A stretch of 64,000 nucleotides of DNA from Caprella mutica (Eukaryota > Arthropoda > Malacostraca > Amphipoda > Caprellidae), in the NCBI GenBank assembly GCA_947561585.1, contig CANNZV010000868.1, positions 124,001 through 188,000 on the forward strand, given 5' to 3'. Below, one piece after another: positions 44,613 through 56,100 of this stretch. Position numbers and translations under genes: made by a program. Within the stretch, counting starts at the first letter, position 1. Each line of letters starts with the position of its first letter. The notes beneath the pieces are model-generated. The model worked only from the letters and a program-made list of their open reading frames with translations. It searched no databases and was not told where the DNA came from.

Positions 44613-46251
44613 TATCATTATTTCAATATACCCTTCATTACCATTTTCATTATTTCAATATACCCTTCATTACCATTTTCATTATTTCAATATACCCTTC
44701 ATAACCATTTTCATTATTTCAGTATACTCTTCATAATCATTTTCATTATTTCAGTATACCCTTCATAACCATTTTCATTATTTCAGTATACTCTTCATAA
44801 CCATTTTCATTATTTCAATATACCCTTCATAACCATTTTCATTATTTCAATATACCCTTCATAACCATTTTCATTATTTCAGTATACTCTTCATAACCAT
44901 TTTCATTATTGCAATATACCCTTCAAAACTATTTTCATTATTTCAATATACCCTTCATAACATTTTCATTATTTCAATATACCCTTCAAAACTATTTTCA
45001 TTATTTCAATATACCCTTCATAACCATTTCATTATTTCAGTATACTCTTCATAATCATTTTCATTATTTCAATATACCCTTCATAACCATTTTCATTATT
45101 TCAGTATACCCTTCATAACCATTTTCATTATTTCAGTATACTCTTCATAACCATTTTCATTATTTCAATATACCCTTCATAACCATTTTCATTATTTCAA
45201 TATACCCTTCATAACCATTTTCATTATTTCAGTATACTCTTCATAACCATTTTCATTATTTCAATATACCCTTCAAAACTATTTTCATTATTTCAATATA
45301 CCCTTCATAACATTTTCATTATTTCAATATACCCTTCAAAACTATTTTCATTATTTCAATATACCCTTCAAAACTATTTTCATTATTTCAATATACCCTT
45401 CAAAACTATTTTCATTATTTCAATATACCCTTCATAACCATTTTCATTATTTCAGTATACCCTTCATAACCATTTTCATTATTTCAGTATACTCTTCATA
45501 ACCATTTTCATTATTTCAATATACCCTTCATAACCATTTTCATTATTTCAATATACCCTTCATAACATTTTCATTATTTCAGTATACCCTTCATAACATT
45601 TTCATTATTTCAGTATACCCTTCATAACATTTTCATTATTTCAATATACCCTTCATAACATTTTCATTATTTCAGTATACCCTTCATAACCATTTTCATT
45701 ATTTCAGTATACCCTTCATAACATTTTCATTATTTCAATATACCCTTCATAACATTTTCATTATTTCAGTATACCCTTCATAACATTTTCATTATTTCAA
45801 TATACCCTTCATAACATTTTCATTATTTCAGTATACCCTTCATAACATTTTCATTATTTCAGTATACCCTTCATAACATTTTCATTATTTCAATATACCC
45901 TTCATAACATTTTCATTATTTCAATATACCCTTCAAAACTATTTTCATTATTTCAATATACCCTTCATAACATTTTCATTATTTCAATATACCCTTCAAA
46001 ACTATTTTCATTATTTCAATATACCCTTCAAAACTATTTTCATTATTTCAATATACCCTTCATAACATTTTCATTATTTCAATATACCCTTCAAAACTAT
46101 TTTCATTATTTCAATATACCCTTCATAACATTTTCATTATTTCAATATACCCTTCATAACATTTTCATTATTTCAATATACCCTTCATAACATTTTCATT
46201 ATTTCAATATACCCTTCATAAACATTTTCATTATTTCAATATACCCTTCAA
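44613..46251. repeat. 31-32 bp minisatellite, ~52 copies
   Basis: ATTATTTCAATATACCCTTC followed by ATAACCATTTTC is the 32-bp form, and loss of one C in CCATTTTC gives a 31-bp form. A third form has CAAAACTATTTTC. The 32-bp form prevails on the left, the 31-bp form on the right, and multi-unit patterns recur, showing higher-order duplication. It is the largest array in the window. Confidence 0.97.
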
Positions 46252-46940
46252 AACTTCATTTCAAGAGTTTTCCTTATTTAACAATCTTCTTTTGTTCTAA
46301 CTCATGAAAAATGATAATAATATAATAACGCGATTCATACCCCAATCTTATCACCATTTGTAGTAACTTTCAGTCGTGATTTTGAAATAAAAGCAGGACA
46401 TGCCTGATTCACATCTCAGGAGTACCTATACAATTAAGTATACTCATAATATGATGTGCATTTTTACAGCCATGACAACAAACTACATAATATAGTTCTT
46501 CTGTACGTTATCCACAGCTAGAATAAACAACTTTTCAATACAATCAACCAAAAAGAAATTTAACATCAGTGTGTTGATTGACATCAAAAATTTATTTCTC
46601 CAAGTTTACAAATAAAAAAAATTAATGAATTTCAGAATAATATCTCACATTTAATCGAAACGTTTTGTATTAAGGACACTCCTAGATTGAATTCTAATAC
46701 ATTTCACGTACATACCATATAAATAATATATAATAAATGAATCTGGACAGCCAATTGCTTTGGTTTCAGATCGTTGGTACTTACACTGATGTCTTTTATC
46801 TCTTAACAGATCTTACGTAATAAGTAACTGTTATCTAAATTTCTTTAGATTATCAAACATTCTCAATTATACCTACGCAGTTGTTTAACTTAGGCCTAAC
46901 TAACCTCGTTGTGTCTCTAGTCTGGAACTGACGGCTTGAC
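46252..46940. other. Intergenic, upstream of the second F-box gene
   Basis: No gene is present. The end (46890-46940) is homologous to the sequence before the first F-box gene. Confidence 0.45.
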
Positions 46941-47031
46941 TCAGTGTAAGAGTTTCCTTCGACCAGACCACTACAGTGTCCAAAACACTTCATTATTTAG
47001 GTGATAAATATTTTGTGTTGGTAAGAAACGA
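46941..47031 (+). promoter_or_regulatory. Putative transcription start and 5' UTR, second F-box gene
   Basis: TCAGTGT at 46941 followed by AGAGTTTCCTTCGAC is conserved with the first gene. No DPE match was found. Predicted 5' UTR is about 90 nt. Confidence 0.45.
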
Positions 47032-47037
47032 ATGAAG

Positions 47038-50000
47038 ATGACTGAACGAATGGAGGTAAGTTAGCATGGATAAGAGATTTTGAAACTTTACTGTACCTAT
47101 ATTAACTTTAAAATTAAATATTGTAAAATTCATATATATTTGCTTGATATAATTACAAATCATATATTATTATTGATATGTTATTTTAGTATAAATATAT
47201 ATACATGAAACTTATAAATTTATTGATTTAATAACTTTTCTGATAGGTTGTAAATTTATTTGTAATATATTTTATGAAAAACATGACCGAGTTACGAAAA
47301 AGATTTAGCATCCGATAAAAGATTTGAATTAAGAGATATGGACAGAAGGAGATAAGAAGAGCATAGTTGTATCTAAGCAGATAGTTCAGCATGGTGTTCA
47401 CTCTGACGGTGTGTTTCTGTTTCAGCTTATACCGCCCCGAAGTTTGTGCTACTTTAATGTTGTAGGTTACAGTTTGATTGTAGTACCTGAACATGAGAAT
47501 TAAGTTATGATCAGCAGCGTGTTCGAAAAATATACGAGAAGATTAAAGATTCATTACTTTGAGAAATTTACAAGTGTTTATTTATAAAAGTAATGCTATT
47601 TCAAATATTAATGAGACATCTAAGCAGCACAAACTACGGGGCGGTATAAGCTGAAACAGAAACACACCGTCAGAGTGAACACCATGCTGAACTACCTGCC
47701 TAGAAACAACTATGCTCTCCATATCTCTATACTCCGTTACAATTATCCGTTCTAAGGGTTATGCAGCTCCTACAACGACCTCTTTGAATAATATGGTTTA
47801 ACAAATATTGTATTGGTCTACCAAGTATCTAGTCATACATTGATTATATTCAGAGGTTTTACAATTTAACATCAACACTTAATGTATTTTTTAGATTTTT
47901 ATTAATTTTTTTACCCTTCTCCCACATATTTTCTTTGATTAGAATTTAATTTAAAAGTAGCGTAACTATCATATATTTTCAAATAATTCAATTAATCGAT
48001 AATATTTTTGTTTAATGCTACCTACATTAATATTTTGCGCATTTACATGAGTAAGTTATATAAGTAATATACGATTTTCATTAATTATTTTATTTAATAA
48101 TAATCTGGTCTTGTTCACCTTCACTGGCGTTTCTTTAAAATTTTATCAAAAAGAAAAATTACAAAGTTTAAGTCCCCAACTGAACTAATTATGTGACCCT
48201 ACAGCGAACGCTATGATTCGTATAGCGACCTCTATTCCAGGTACATATACTGTCGTTGTGTAAGCTTTACATGTGAAATAGTCACTGAGGAACTTCTGTA
48301 CTAATTATACCAACACTGTTATCTCTATAATAGATATGAAACGGTGATTGTGATTATTTTTAATTTATTATCAAGAATTTAATTTAAATTTTTACTAAAA
48401 AAACAAGACGTTCATTTATTTATTTTAATTAAATTAATATTTATACATTATATTTTTAAAATATAAGCTATACCTTTAAAAAATTAGCATAAACTTCACT
48501 ATAATTAGTTTTCAGCAATTCAACACGTAATTTTATTTAGTACAGACTCTGATATGTGAAATCTATACTGTAATACATAACCCAAACAAGATAGATTTAT
48601 TCCTGGGATAGTTAGTCCAAGCATGAAGAATATACTCCTGGGATATTCACTTAATTTCCCAGGAGTAAATCCTTCTTGTATTGGCATTTGACGGTAGATT
48701 TATGACGAGAACAGTTTTTTAAATATAACTACTCTTTTTAAAAGAATGGGTTTTACTGTATTCCTTTACAGCTTCAAATGTTCTTTGTTTAATATAAGGT
48801 TTGTTTAGCATGACGTTAGTCTAGTACGAGGGTTTGTTGTATTGAATAGACGCTTGACTCTTTTTGTTAGAGGACTTCAATGTTTATGAAGGAAATAATA
48901 AATGCATGCAATCAAAATGGTATGTAACATAATTCTTCACAATGAATGAATTGTTGTCAGTCCTATTAAAAATATCTCAAAAATATTTCTTTTTCAGAAT
49001 AATCTGATGGACCTGCTGCCAAACGAAATGATTTTGAAGGTTTTCGGCCACTTTGACCGTTTATCCGACAGAGGCACACTATCCAGAGTTTGCTGGCGAT
49101 TCTACAAATTGGCCCAAATCAAAGGATGGAGAAAGAAACTAAAAATAACTGTAAGAAGTCACTTTGATAAATTACTTACTTTCCAATTTAAACTATAAAA
49201 GGATAGATTTCATCGGAATAACTTCCCTTCAATTACTAATTTCTCCCGAACCGACATACCAGGTTCCTTTAGATTGACTTATCTTGATCTAATAACGTTA
49301 TATGATTCTAACATGCAGTTTCCATTTTATTTTCTCAGCATGAAGATATCAAACCAAATGAAAGATTGAGTTTAAGCGAAATAGATGGCGAACTAACGAA
49401 GGAAGTACAGATGTCACCACAGTTAGAAACTCTACACATTGAACCAGAACAGGAGTTCTACCCGTTTTCATCATCTGTTGTGCATTTCATAGAATTTCTT
49501 ACTATGATTTTCAAACGTTGTAGTAAAATTCGGAATCTGCATTTCCAAGTTAATCTTGGTAAGGGGCGCCATGTACTCATTATGAGGGAATGTGGTTTCC
49601 TATTCTTCAATTTGAGAAGTTTGTGGGTTCCCTCGTTCAAACTGAAAGATTTGTTTTCAATCTTTCCAATTCCTTTAAAGCATATAATCATTAATCAAAC
49701 GCTTCCTGCATTAAATAAAGTGTTGGAGGTTTCATGTAATACATTGGAAAAATTCTCATGCTGTGGTGCCCGTATCGATATGAAAGGTTTTAAAGCTCTT
49801 TCATTGTGTACCAGGTTAGAAATTGTTCATTTGCATCACTTTGTTTTCTCACAAGACTGTATAGGAGAAGTAATTCCTCAAGTACCAGTCAAATATCTTA
49901 GGCTGAACCATTTTGCACAAAATATGGCATTAGAAAATCAACGGGCAATTCTAACTGCATTTTTCTCAAAAAAACTAACGTCCCTACATATTGATGGTTC

Positions 50001-50274
50001 TATAATTTCTGGAAATGTGACTCTTTTAGTCAATGCTTGTCCCAATTTGGAAAACCTGCAAATAAGATTAGATCTCTCAACATCACAGATTTCTGTCATT
50101 TTAATGATAAGTGTATTAAATTTAATGAAACAGCTTAAAAAACTTGAGAGAATCCATTTACAATATTTCAAATATGGAGAAATGAACGAATTTTGGAAAT
50201 TGATTAACTTCCAATTAGAGGATTATCAATGTTCTCATAAGGATGGTTGTTTCACTTTTGAAAGGAAAAAATAA
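47038..50274 (+). CDS. F-box protein, second tandem paralog
   Basis: The three-exon model gives 368 residues: exon 1 47038-47055 (then GTAAGT), exon 2 48998-49150 (153 nt, the same length as in the first gene), exon 3 49339-50274. All junctions are phase 0. An in-frame ATG two codons earlier (47032) could be the true start, giving MKMTERME. Exon 2 encodes the F-box (MDLLPNEMILKVFGHFDRLS...WRFYKLA), identical to the first gene at 34 of 48 residues. Exon 3 keeps the leucine-rich outline (SLCTRLEIVHL, AFFSKKLTSLHIDGS, CPNLENLQIRL). Role as for the paralog: a presumed Skp1-binding adaptor of an SCF ligase with unknown target. Divergence is spread over the whole protein and both copies are open, so both are probably functional. 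Intron 1 contains a near-perfect inverted repeat. Confidence 0.85.
47325..47738. repeat. Inverted repeat in intron 1 of the second F-box gene
   Basis: Arms at about 47330-47455 and 47625-47735 are inverted copies over ~110 bp with only a few differences (for example CATGGTGTTCACTCTGACGG against its inverse), separated by a ~170-bp loop. The transcribed intron could fold into a long hairpin. A single arm-like block is found in the first gene's intron 1. The minus-strand frame at 47228-47494 is part of this repeat, not a gene. Confidence 0.88.
48587..48678. mobile_element. Short palindromic element, family D
   Basis: The ends CAAGATAGATTTATTCCTGG and the inverse CCAGGAGTAAATCCTTCTTG enclose a third CTCCTGGGATATTC copy. 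It resembles 31218-31292. It is 92 bp and located in intron 1. Confidence 0.6.
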
Positions 50275-50657
50275 TTGTATTGTGTTTGCTTGTATAACTA
50301 ATTATTAAACAATTCATACTCTTGTCTTTGAGTTTAAAATCCTTTCAAACAACAATATATTTGCCTATATTTTATAAATTAAAAGGATCAACTAACTGAA
50401 TTCAATAATTACAGATGTCAAAATTAGAAGGTATATAGTACTCTTATCAGTTAATTTGGAAAATATCATAGCACTCATTGCAGTCCTCAATAGTGTTGTA
50501 CAATTTCTGTACTTGTATATTATTTATATGTGAAGAGTACCGTTAGAAAATAGGAAAAAGATCAAAATTATGAAAGATAATTCTCAAAGTAATCGTAATA
50601 TGAAAACAAATTTCAAATTTAACCTTCTGAAATTTTTTTTTTTCAATCCATTTTTTA

Positions 50658-50827
50658 TGATTATAAATAAAAGGATTCTTTACAAATTCCACCGCTAGAT
50701 GGTTTATTTTTGTTATCACTCTTTCAGTCTCAATTTAGACGTCAGTGTTCATTGAAGTCCTTTTGTTCCTTCTTTCGAGTGATTATGACTGATGATACAT
50801 TGGAAGTTTTTACCTCAAAGATGCAAC
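50658..50827. promoter_or_regulatory. 170-bp block identical to 41618-41787 (copy 2)
   Basis: This copy lies about 380 bp after the stop of the second F-box gene. Its sequence is the same as copy 1 at every position. After ATGCAAC the copies separate, although GTGCTTAATAAT just downstream shows that the wider region is also homologous. Confidence 0.6.
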
Positions 50828-52348
50828 TAAAGAACATTTCTATTCGTACAAAGTATTTAAAATGTGCTTAATAATAGTAGAAAATTTGGCTGGAAAACTT
50901 ATCTGATATTTTAAAGGGAGACGTGACCACGGCGTGACTGGAAATGGTGTCTCCGACCACACTTTGCAAAACGGGACAACCTACTTAAAAACTTAGTCAC
51001 TTCTAAATTTTATTTTTAATCAATTACTAACTAGGCATCGATCGATTAAATTGTATTTCCATTATTTTATTCCTTAATTGTTATTCATAGGAACTACAGT
51101 TTAGCAGTTAACTAGCACTAGTTTAGGCTACTAGGTAGTATATGTTTAAGACCATATTTCTCATAAATAAGTAAAAGGAATGAACAATAAAAACACACCT
51201 AAACTGTATCCCAATATTCAACTTTGAGGATCAATCGCTATTTTCGATTTTCTTGTGCACGAAATTTTTATAAAATGAATTTAAACTTCTCGATATTAAC
51301 ATGCAAATACGAGGAATTATTAACCGCTCGGTCACAAACAAGAAATGTGTATGTTGTTTTGGTGACGTCATATTTTTGCGTCGTCTACTAGTTACTATAC
51401 CCGTTATGTTACTGTGCCCTGGTAGTAATTTTGTTAACTTCTTACCCCGCTTATAAAGAGACTGTCACGCATAGATCAACAAACAGGTTTTAGTACATTA
51501 GTTGAACATATATTTTATAAAATCCTGCGTCTTAAATACTATATACCCTTATGTTGTCTGCGACATCATTTCGAACAGAAAAAGGACTCTTAAGCGAGAT
51601 GAATATGGCAAACCGTTTACATTTTCAATAAATCCTTAACACTTTATCGTAAGAAAAATGTTCGAATCTCAGAGTTTACACTCATTTCCCGCCACATAGC
51701 TTTATAAGATGTTCGAAAATTCCTCAATTTATTCTACCGTAAAAAGACCATTCCCTCCAAGTTTTCCCTTCTCCAATCTGCACAATAGAGTCCTTTCTTT
51801 GGACTCACAGCCCTCTGTCACATTCAGAACTGGACCTCACGCTGATACTTCCAAGCCGCTCTGACAGAGTATTTCATCCCGACACATTCTCTTGAAAGAT
51901 ACAACAACACTTTCAAACATTTCTTAAGACCAGGAAACAACTCTTCTTGGAACTGCAAGGGCGGAGTGTTATTGCAAATATTGAAATATCGTCACTTTTT
52001 CTATCTATTTTGTCAACAATTTATTCAGTTTGCTTGACGCAGGGTAAAAGTTAGGTAGCATGCTGATCTATAGAGTTATCGGAGAACAGATTAAGGACAA
52101 ACTACTGTTGAGTCAGAGTTGCTAATGTCCTATTGGATATCGGAAAAAAACTTCTAAAAGAGGATGTCAAGAAATTGTACAAGGAGAAGCAATTCAGTCA
52201 TTTACTAAGAAGGATCATTTTGTGAGAATATGTTTTAAAGTGAAATAAAAATAATTCAAATTATTATTATACTTATTATATTTTGCTACGAAAATGTATA
52301 ACATCATTAATATTAATTGTTATAAATATTTGAGATAAAAGTTTACTA
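50828..52348. other. Intergenic
   Basis: No gene was recognised. GTGACGTCAT (a full CRE-like site) occurs at about 51362. Confidence 0.4.
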
Positions 52349-53127
52349 GGATAAGTTTCGAATCATCGGTCAGTATATATATATATATATATTGTTATAT
52401 ATAAACAATATATAAATAATCATTATTATTATAAAGTGCTATCTAATACTTCTGCAAACCTGAGTTTACAGAAGTATAAGCCCCCCCCCCCCCCCCTCAC
52501 GAGAGTTCCTTCGCCGCAACGTCAAATGAACGCAGCCGCATGGTCAGGGCACACGAGCGTGTGCCGCAACGGAAAATTAACCCAGATGCATATAGAGAGT
52601 GACTTCCAGTATGTACCAGTCACACTATACCTAACTAGTTACACTGTAGGCTATCTAACCAGTCACACTATACCTAACTAGTTACACTGTATGCTATCTA
52701 ACCAGTCACACTATACCTTAATGGATCAAAATTTTAATTAATTGTTATTGGTACGTATATCAGTTACCAATACGTATCGGTGCATATTCATTCAAAAAGT
52801 TTATATTAACTTCATAAAGGCTTGATCGATAAAGAAATACCTGAATTAACTCTGTTTTCCCGTTTTATTATTTCTTTGTAATAACTCAAAGACTGTTAAA
52901 ATGTAGGGACAAAAGTTTCTTTCTTTTATGTTCAATAAAAATGTTTCAATCTCTACTATTTAATTGCAATTACCATTGAAAGATGCGGCAACAAACCGTC
53001 CGTGTGCGCACCCACACGTAGATTATATAGAATTGACTGGTAATGCGGCAGTCACCAGCCGTCAAGGGAACGCATTACCCTGCGTTCAGAATTTACTATA
53101 TACTAACCAATAATTCGGAACTTACCC
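52349..53127. mobile_element. Large family-B-related MITE, composite
   Basis: The left end GGATAAGTTTCGAATCATCGG and the right end AATTCGGAACTTACCC are flanked by TA (52347-52348, 53128-53129). The interior holds a TA run, a 16-C tract (52481-52496), CG-rich blocks with GCCGCAACG and TGCGGCA in opposite orientation, and a short 43-bp repeat. It has the same CTATCTAATACTTCTGCA block as the 61029 copy. Confidence 0.65.
52618..52720. repeat. 43-bp repeat, 2.4 copies
   Basis: AGTCACACTATACCTAACTA recurs at 52618, 52661 and 52704, within the composite MITE. Confidence 0.85.
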
Positions 53128-56100
53128 TAAATAGAGCAATTACTGACCATACTTTAAATAAAATGAAGCATAAATATTTAAGTGTTATTCATTGAATTCT
53201 GCATTTACAATAACTAAAGACATTACTAATTACCTATTAATTTCTGCCTATCGCAGTATCTCTTCACCGCTATACCTGTACTACTGTCATCTTACCTATC
53301 ATTGAAACTTTGCTTATCAGACAGTTTTCTCTTTGTAAAGTGAAAGAAGGATGGTCTTTTCTGTTTTTGCTGACGTCAGCAAAAATCCCTATAGGCACTG
53401 GTCACAAAATCTGTTCGATAATACCAATCAGGTACTATAATTAGTTTGACTGTACTTTCTTATCAGGAATATTGAACTTGTGAGATGTACCATAAATCTT
53501 AATTATTTTCGCGAAGTGAAGATTGAACAAATTCTATCTGAAGTCTGCACTTCAAGATAAGGTCATCCAAATTGTGAGCTTTGCGAAAGTTGTGACTAAA
53601 TCCTTCACATAAACTTAATACTATTTTCAATTCACGAGATAGCATCTCAAGTACCTCATTTCCTATAATCATGATGCGGTCATACAAAGTCTACACCGCT
53701 GCCGTTCAATTATATCTACAATCAGATACTGTCAGTTGCCATTCAATTTGCCTCTTCCGTTGACACAGTAAACCCATCCTTAACAACAAGAATCAATTAT
53801 GCGTCTCTCTGCAACATCATCCATTAGAGGATCATAAGCTGAATGGCAATAGCAGACTGCTCCTGCTTAAGCTGAGCAGCAATCGCAGAGACTGCGCGGC
53901 TCCGGTGTGATCTCTGTGTGCAAGCATTCTGCAACAAAGCCATCCCTGCAACCCAATTTATTCTTCTCTCTCCCAATTATTATCGCTGATATCATGTGCT
54001 AACACCCTAAATTGGGGCGTAATTTGTCCTATATTGTTATTAGCGTCTATTTTCACATTATCGTTTGTGAAGAAAGTGTTTCACTTACCACTCCCATGTT
54101 CTTTTTGATGGATGGTTGCGGTGAATAAAATGTATACTATACATGACCTGACAATGTTCATTACTTCAGACTTGCACGTTGCTGACGAATTTTTGTTTTG
54201 AAAAGCTACATCTTGATGATATTAATTTAATGGATGTACAAAACATTTGCTAATACGTCCCTCATTCAGTAAAACATCCAGAATGTGTTGGTCTTGTCTG
54301 TGTTGAGTTCTTTCCCAAAGAAGTCGAGTGGGGGATTACCACCCCCAGAAAATCCTCAGAATAAACATGTCAAGGACTTCAAATATTACATCTTGAGCTC
54401 TCAAAAATGAGTTCGTATTTTGATAGTAGAAAAGTTAAAGTTATTTTACAGGAATTTCATCAGTGACTCGGAGAAAAGTTTTAGTGGGAATTTAGAGGAT
54501 TAAGATTAGCATACATTACTTTTTTCGTGATATAGTAAAAGGAAAAATCTCTGTGCTATTTGAATATGGATAGTTAATTTAGGTGAAGATATTCATAAAA
54601 TCATCTTACAATTTAACTACCGAGAATGAATTACCGAACCATCATTTTTTCGACAATAGTAAAAGAAAATTCAGTATTTAATAGAATCGTTGTAGTAAAC
54701 GTTTTATTCTTTTAATATTATCTTGATGATATTTCAAACAAAATGCTTTACCTACTTAATCAGTTGCTTCCTCCTTTTCACGTGTTATTTATCATGCAAT
54801 GCATACTAAGCATTAGATGTGTTTTTGTATGTTGTAAGGGGAGTGCGAGTGCTAGGGAGTGTCTTTGTATTATCATAATGATGATAAATTGTACTAACAG
54901 AGAGCTGTGTGAGAGGCGTGGTGTGCAGGGCAGTTTTAATGTAGTATTAGGGCAGTGATGAACAATTAATGGGTGACCGGTCCTTTTTCATAAAAGTTTT
55001 ATAAGGGCAGTGATGAACTGTTAATGCGGAGTATTCGGTAGTGGTAAAACGTTTTAAAGTAATATAGGAAAAAATTATGTCTTGGACAAAATCGGTCTCA
55101 TAAAATTCAGTCTCGGAACTTTCTTTCTGTGGTATAAATAAAATTTATATCAGTTAGATGTATCGGGGGAAATGGCGTCCCCCCCCCCCTGAACCCTCCT
55201 GCCTATTTATTAACGATCATGAAGTGAGCAGTACAACAAACTGGCGGATACAACAAACTATACATAACAGCCATTTATGTTGAGACTGAAATTTCCGGCC
55301 ACCATACAAATCTATAGAAAAAACTGTATTTTTTATGTTGAAAGATAAAAATCCTTTATTGAGGATATTGAACTCAGGTCATCTTCTGTATTTTCTCCTA
55401 TTTTGTGCTAATCAACCTTTTGTTGCATATTGGTCACTATAGTGACCATTTAATAAATCATGTAATAGGGTATCTACTTAGAAATGGGGCAGAAGTTAGA
55501 GATGAGGGGTTAATTCTTTCCTTATAGTCAGTAGTCAATCTAAATGTAGAAATTTCTGCTCAACCAATCAAGACCATTTAATAGGGGTACTGAAATGACT
55601 CAACACTCATTTTCTGGTTACTATGAACAATCGCTGGCCCATATGATTCACAAGATATTTCATGTTTTCCTTTGATTTATTAGATCTGAATATGCAAATA
55701 TAAAATAATATGTAAAACAAATAAGTCATATGTTATCTAATGTTAATCGGTACACTTAAAAAGAATAGTTATTCCAATTGTGAATTTTGATTTAAGTAAA
55801 CAGTTTTCCCTAACATCGCCACTTCTTATTTCAATCTTTCTTTTATTAAAGAAATTAGTTCTTATTATCAGCATAGATGAATACCTCTGTAAATTGACAC
55901 TTCAGTTTAATTGGAGGGTTAAGTCTATAACTACACAGATACGATTGGGACCACCTACCTATATAAAGGACCATACTTTTCTTTCTATACCCTATTCTAT
56001 ATGAAATAATATACTCTCCATTCTTTTTCTTCTATCATATAGACTCGTGTTCTCGAATGTTAAATCTTTGAATTAGTAAACATAAGAAATGTATATGATG

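Noticed and set aside
49458..50171. Minus-strand frames within the second F-box gene
   Set aside because: They are antisense shadows of exon 3.
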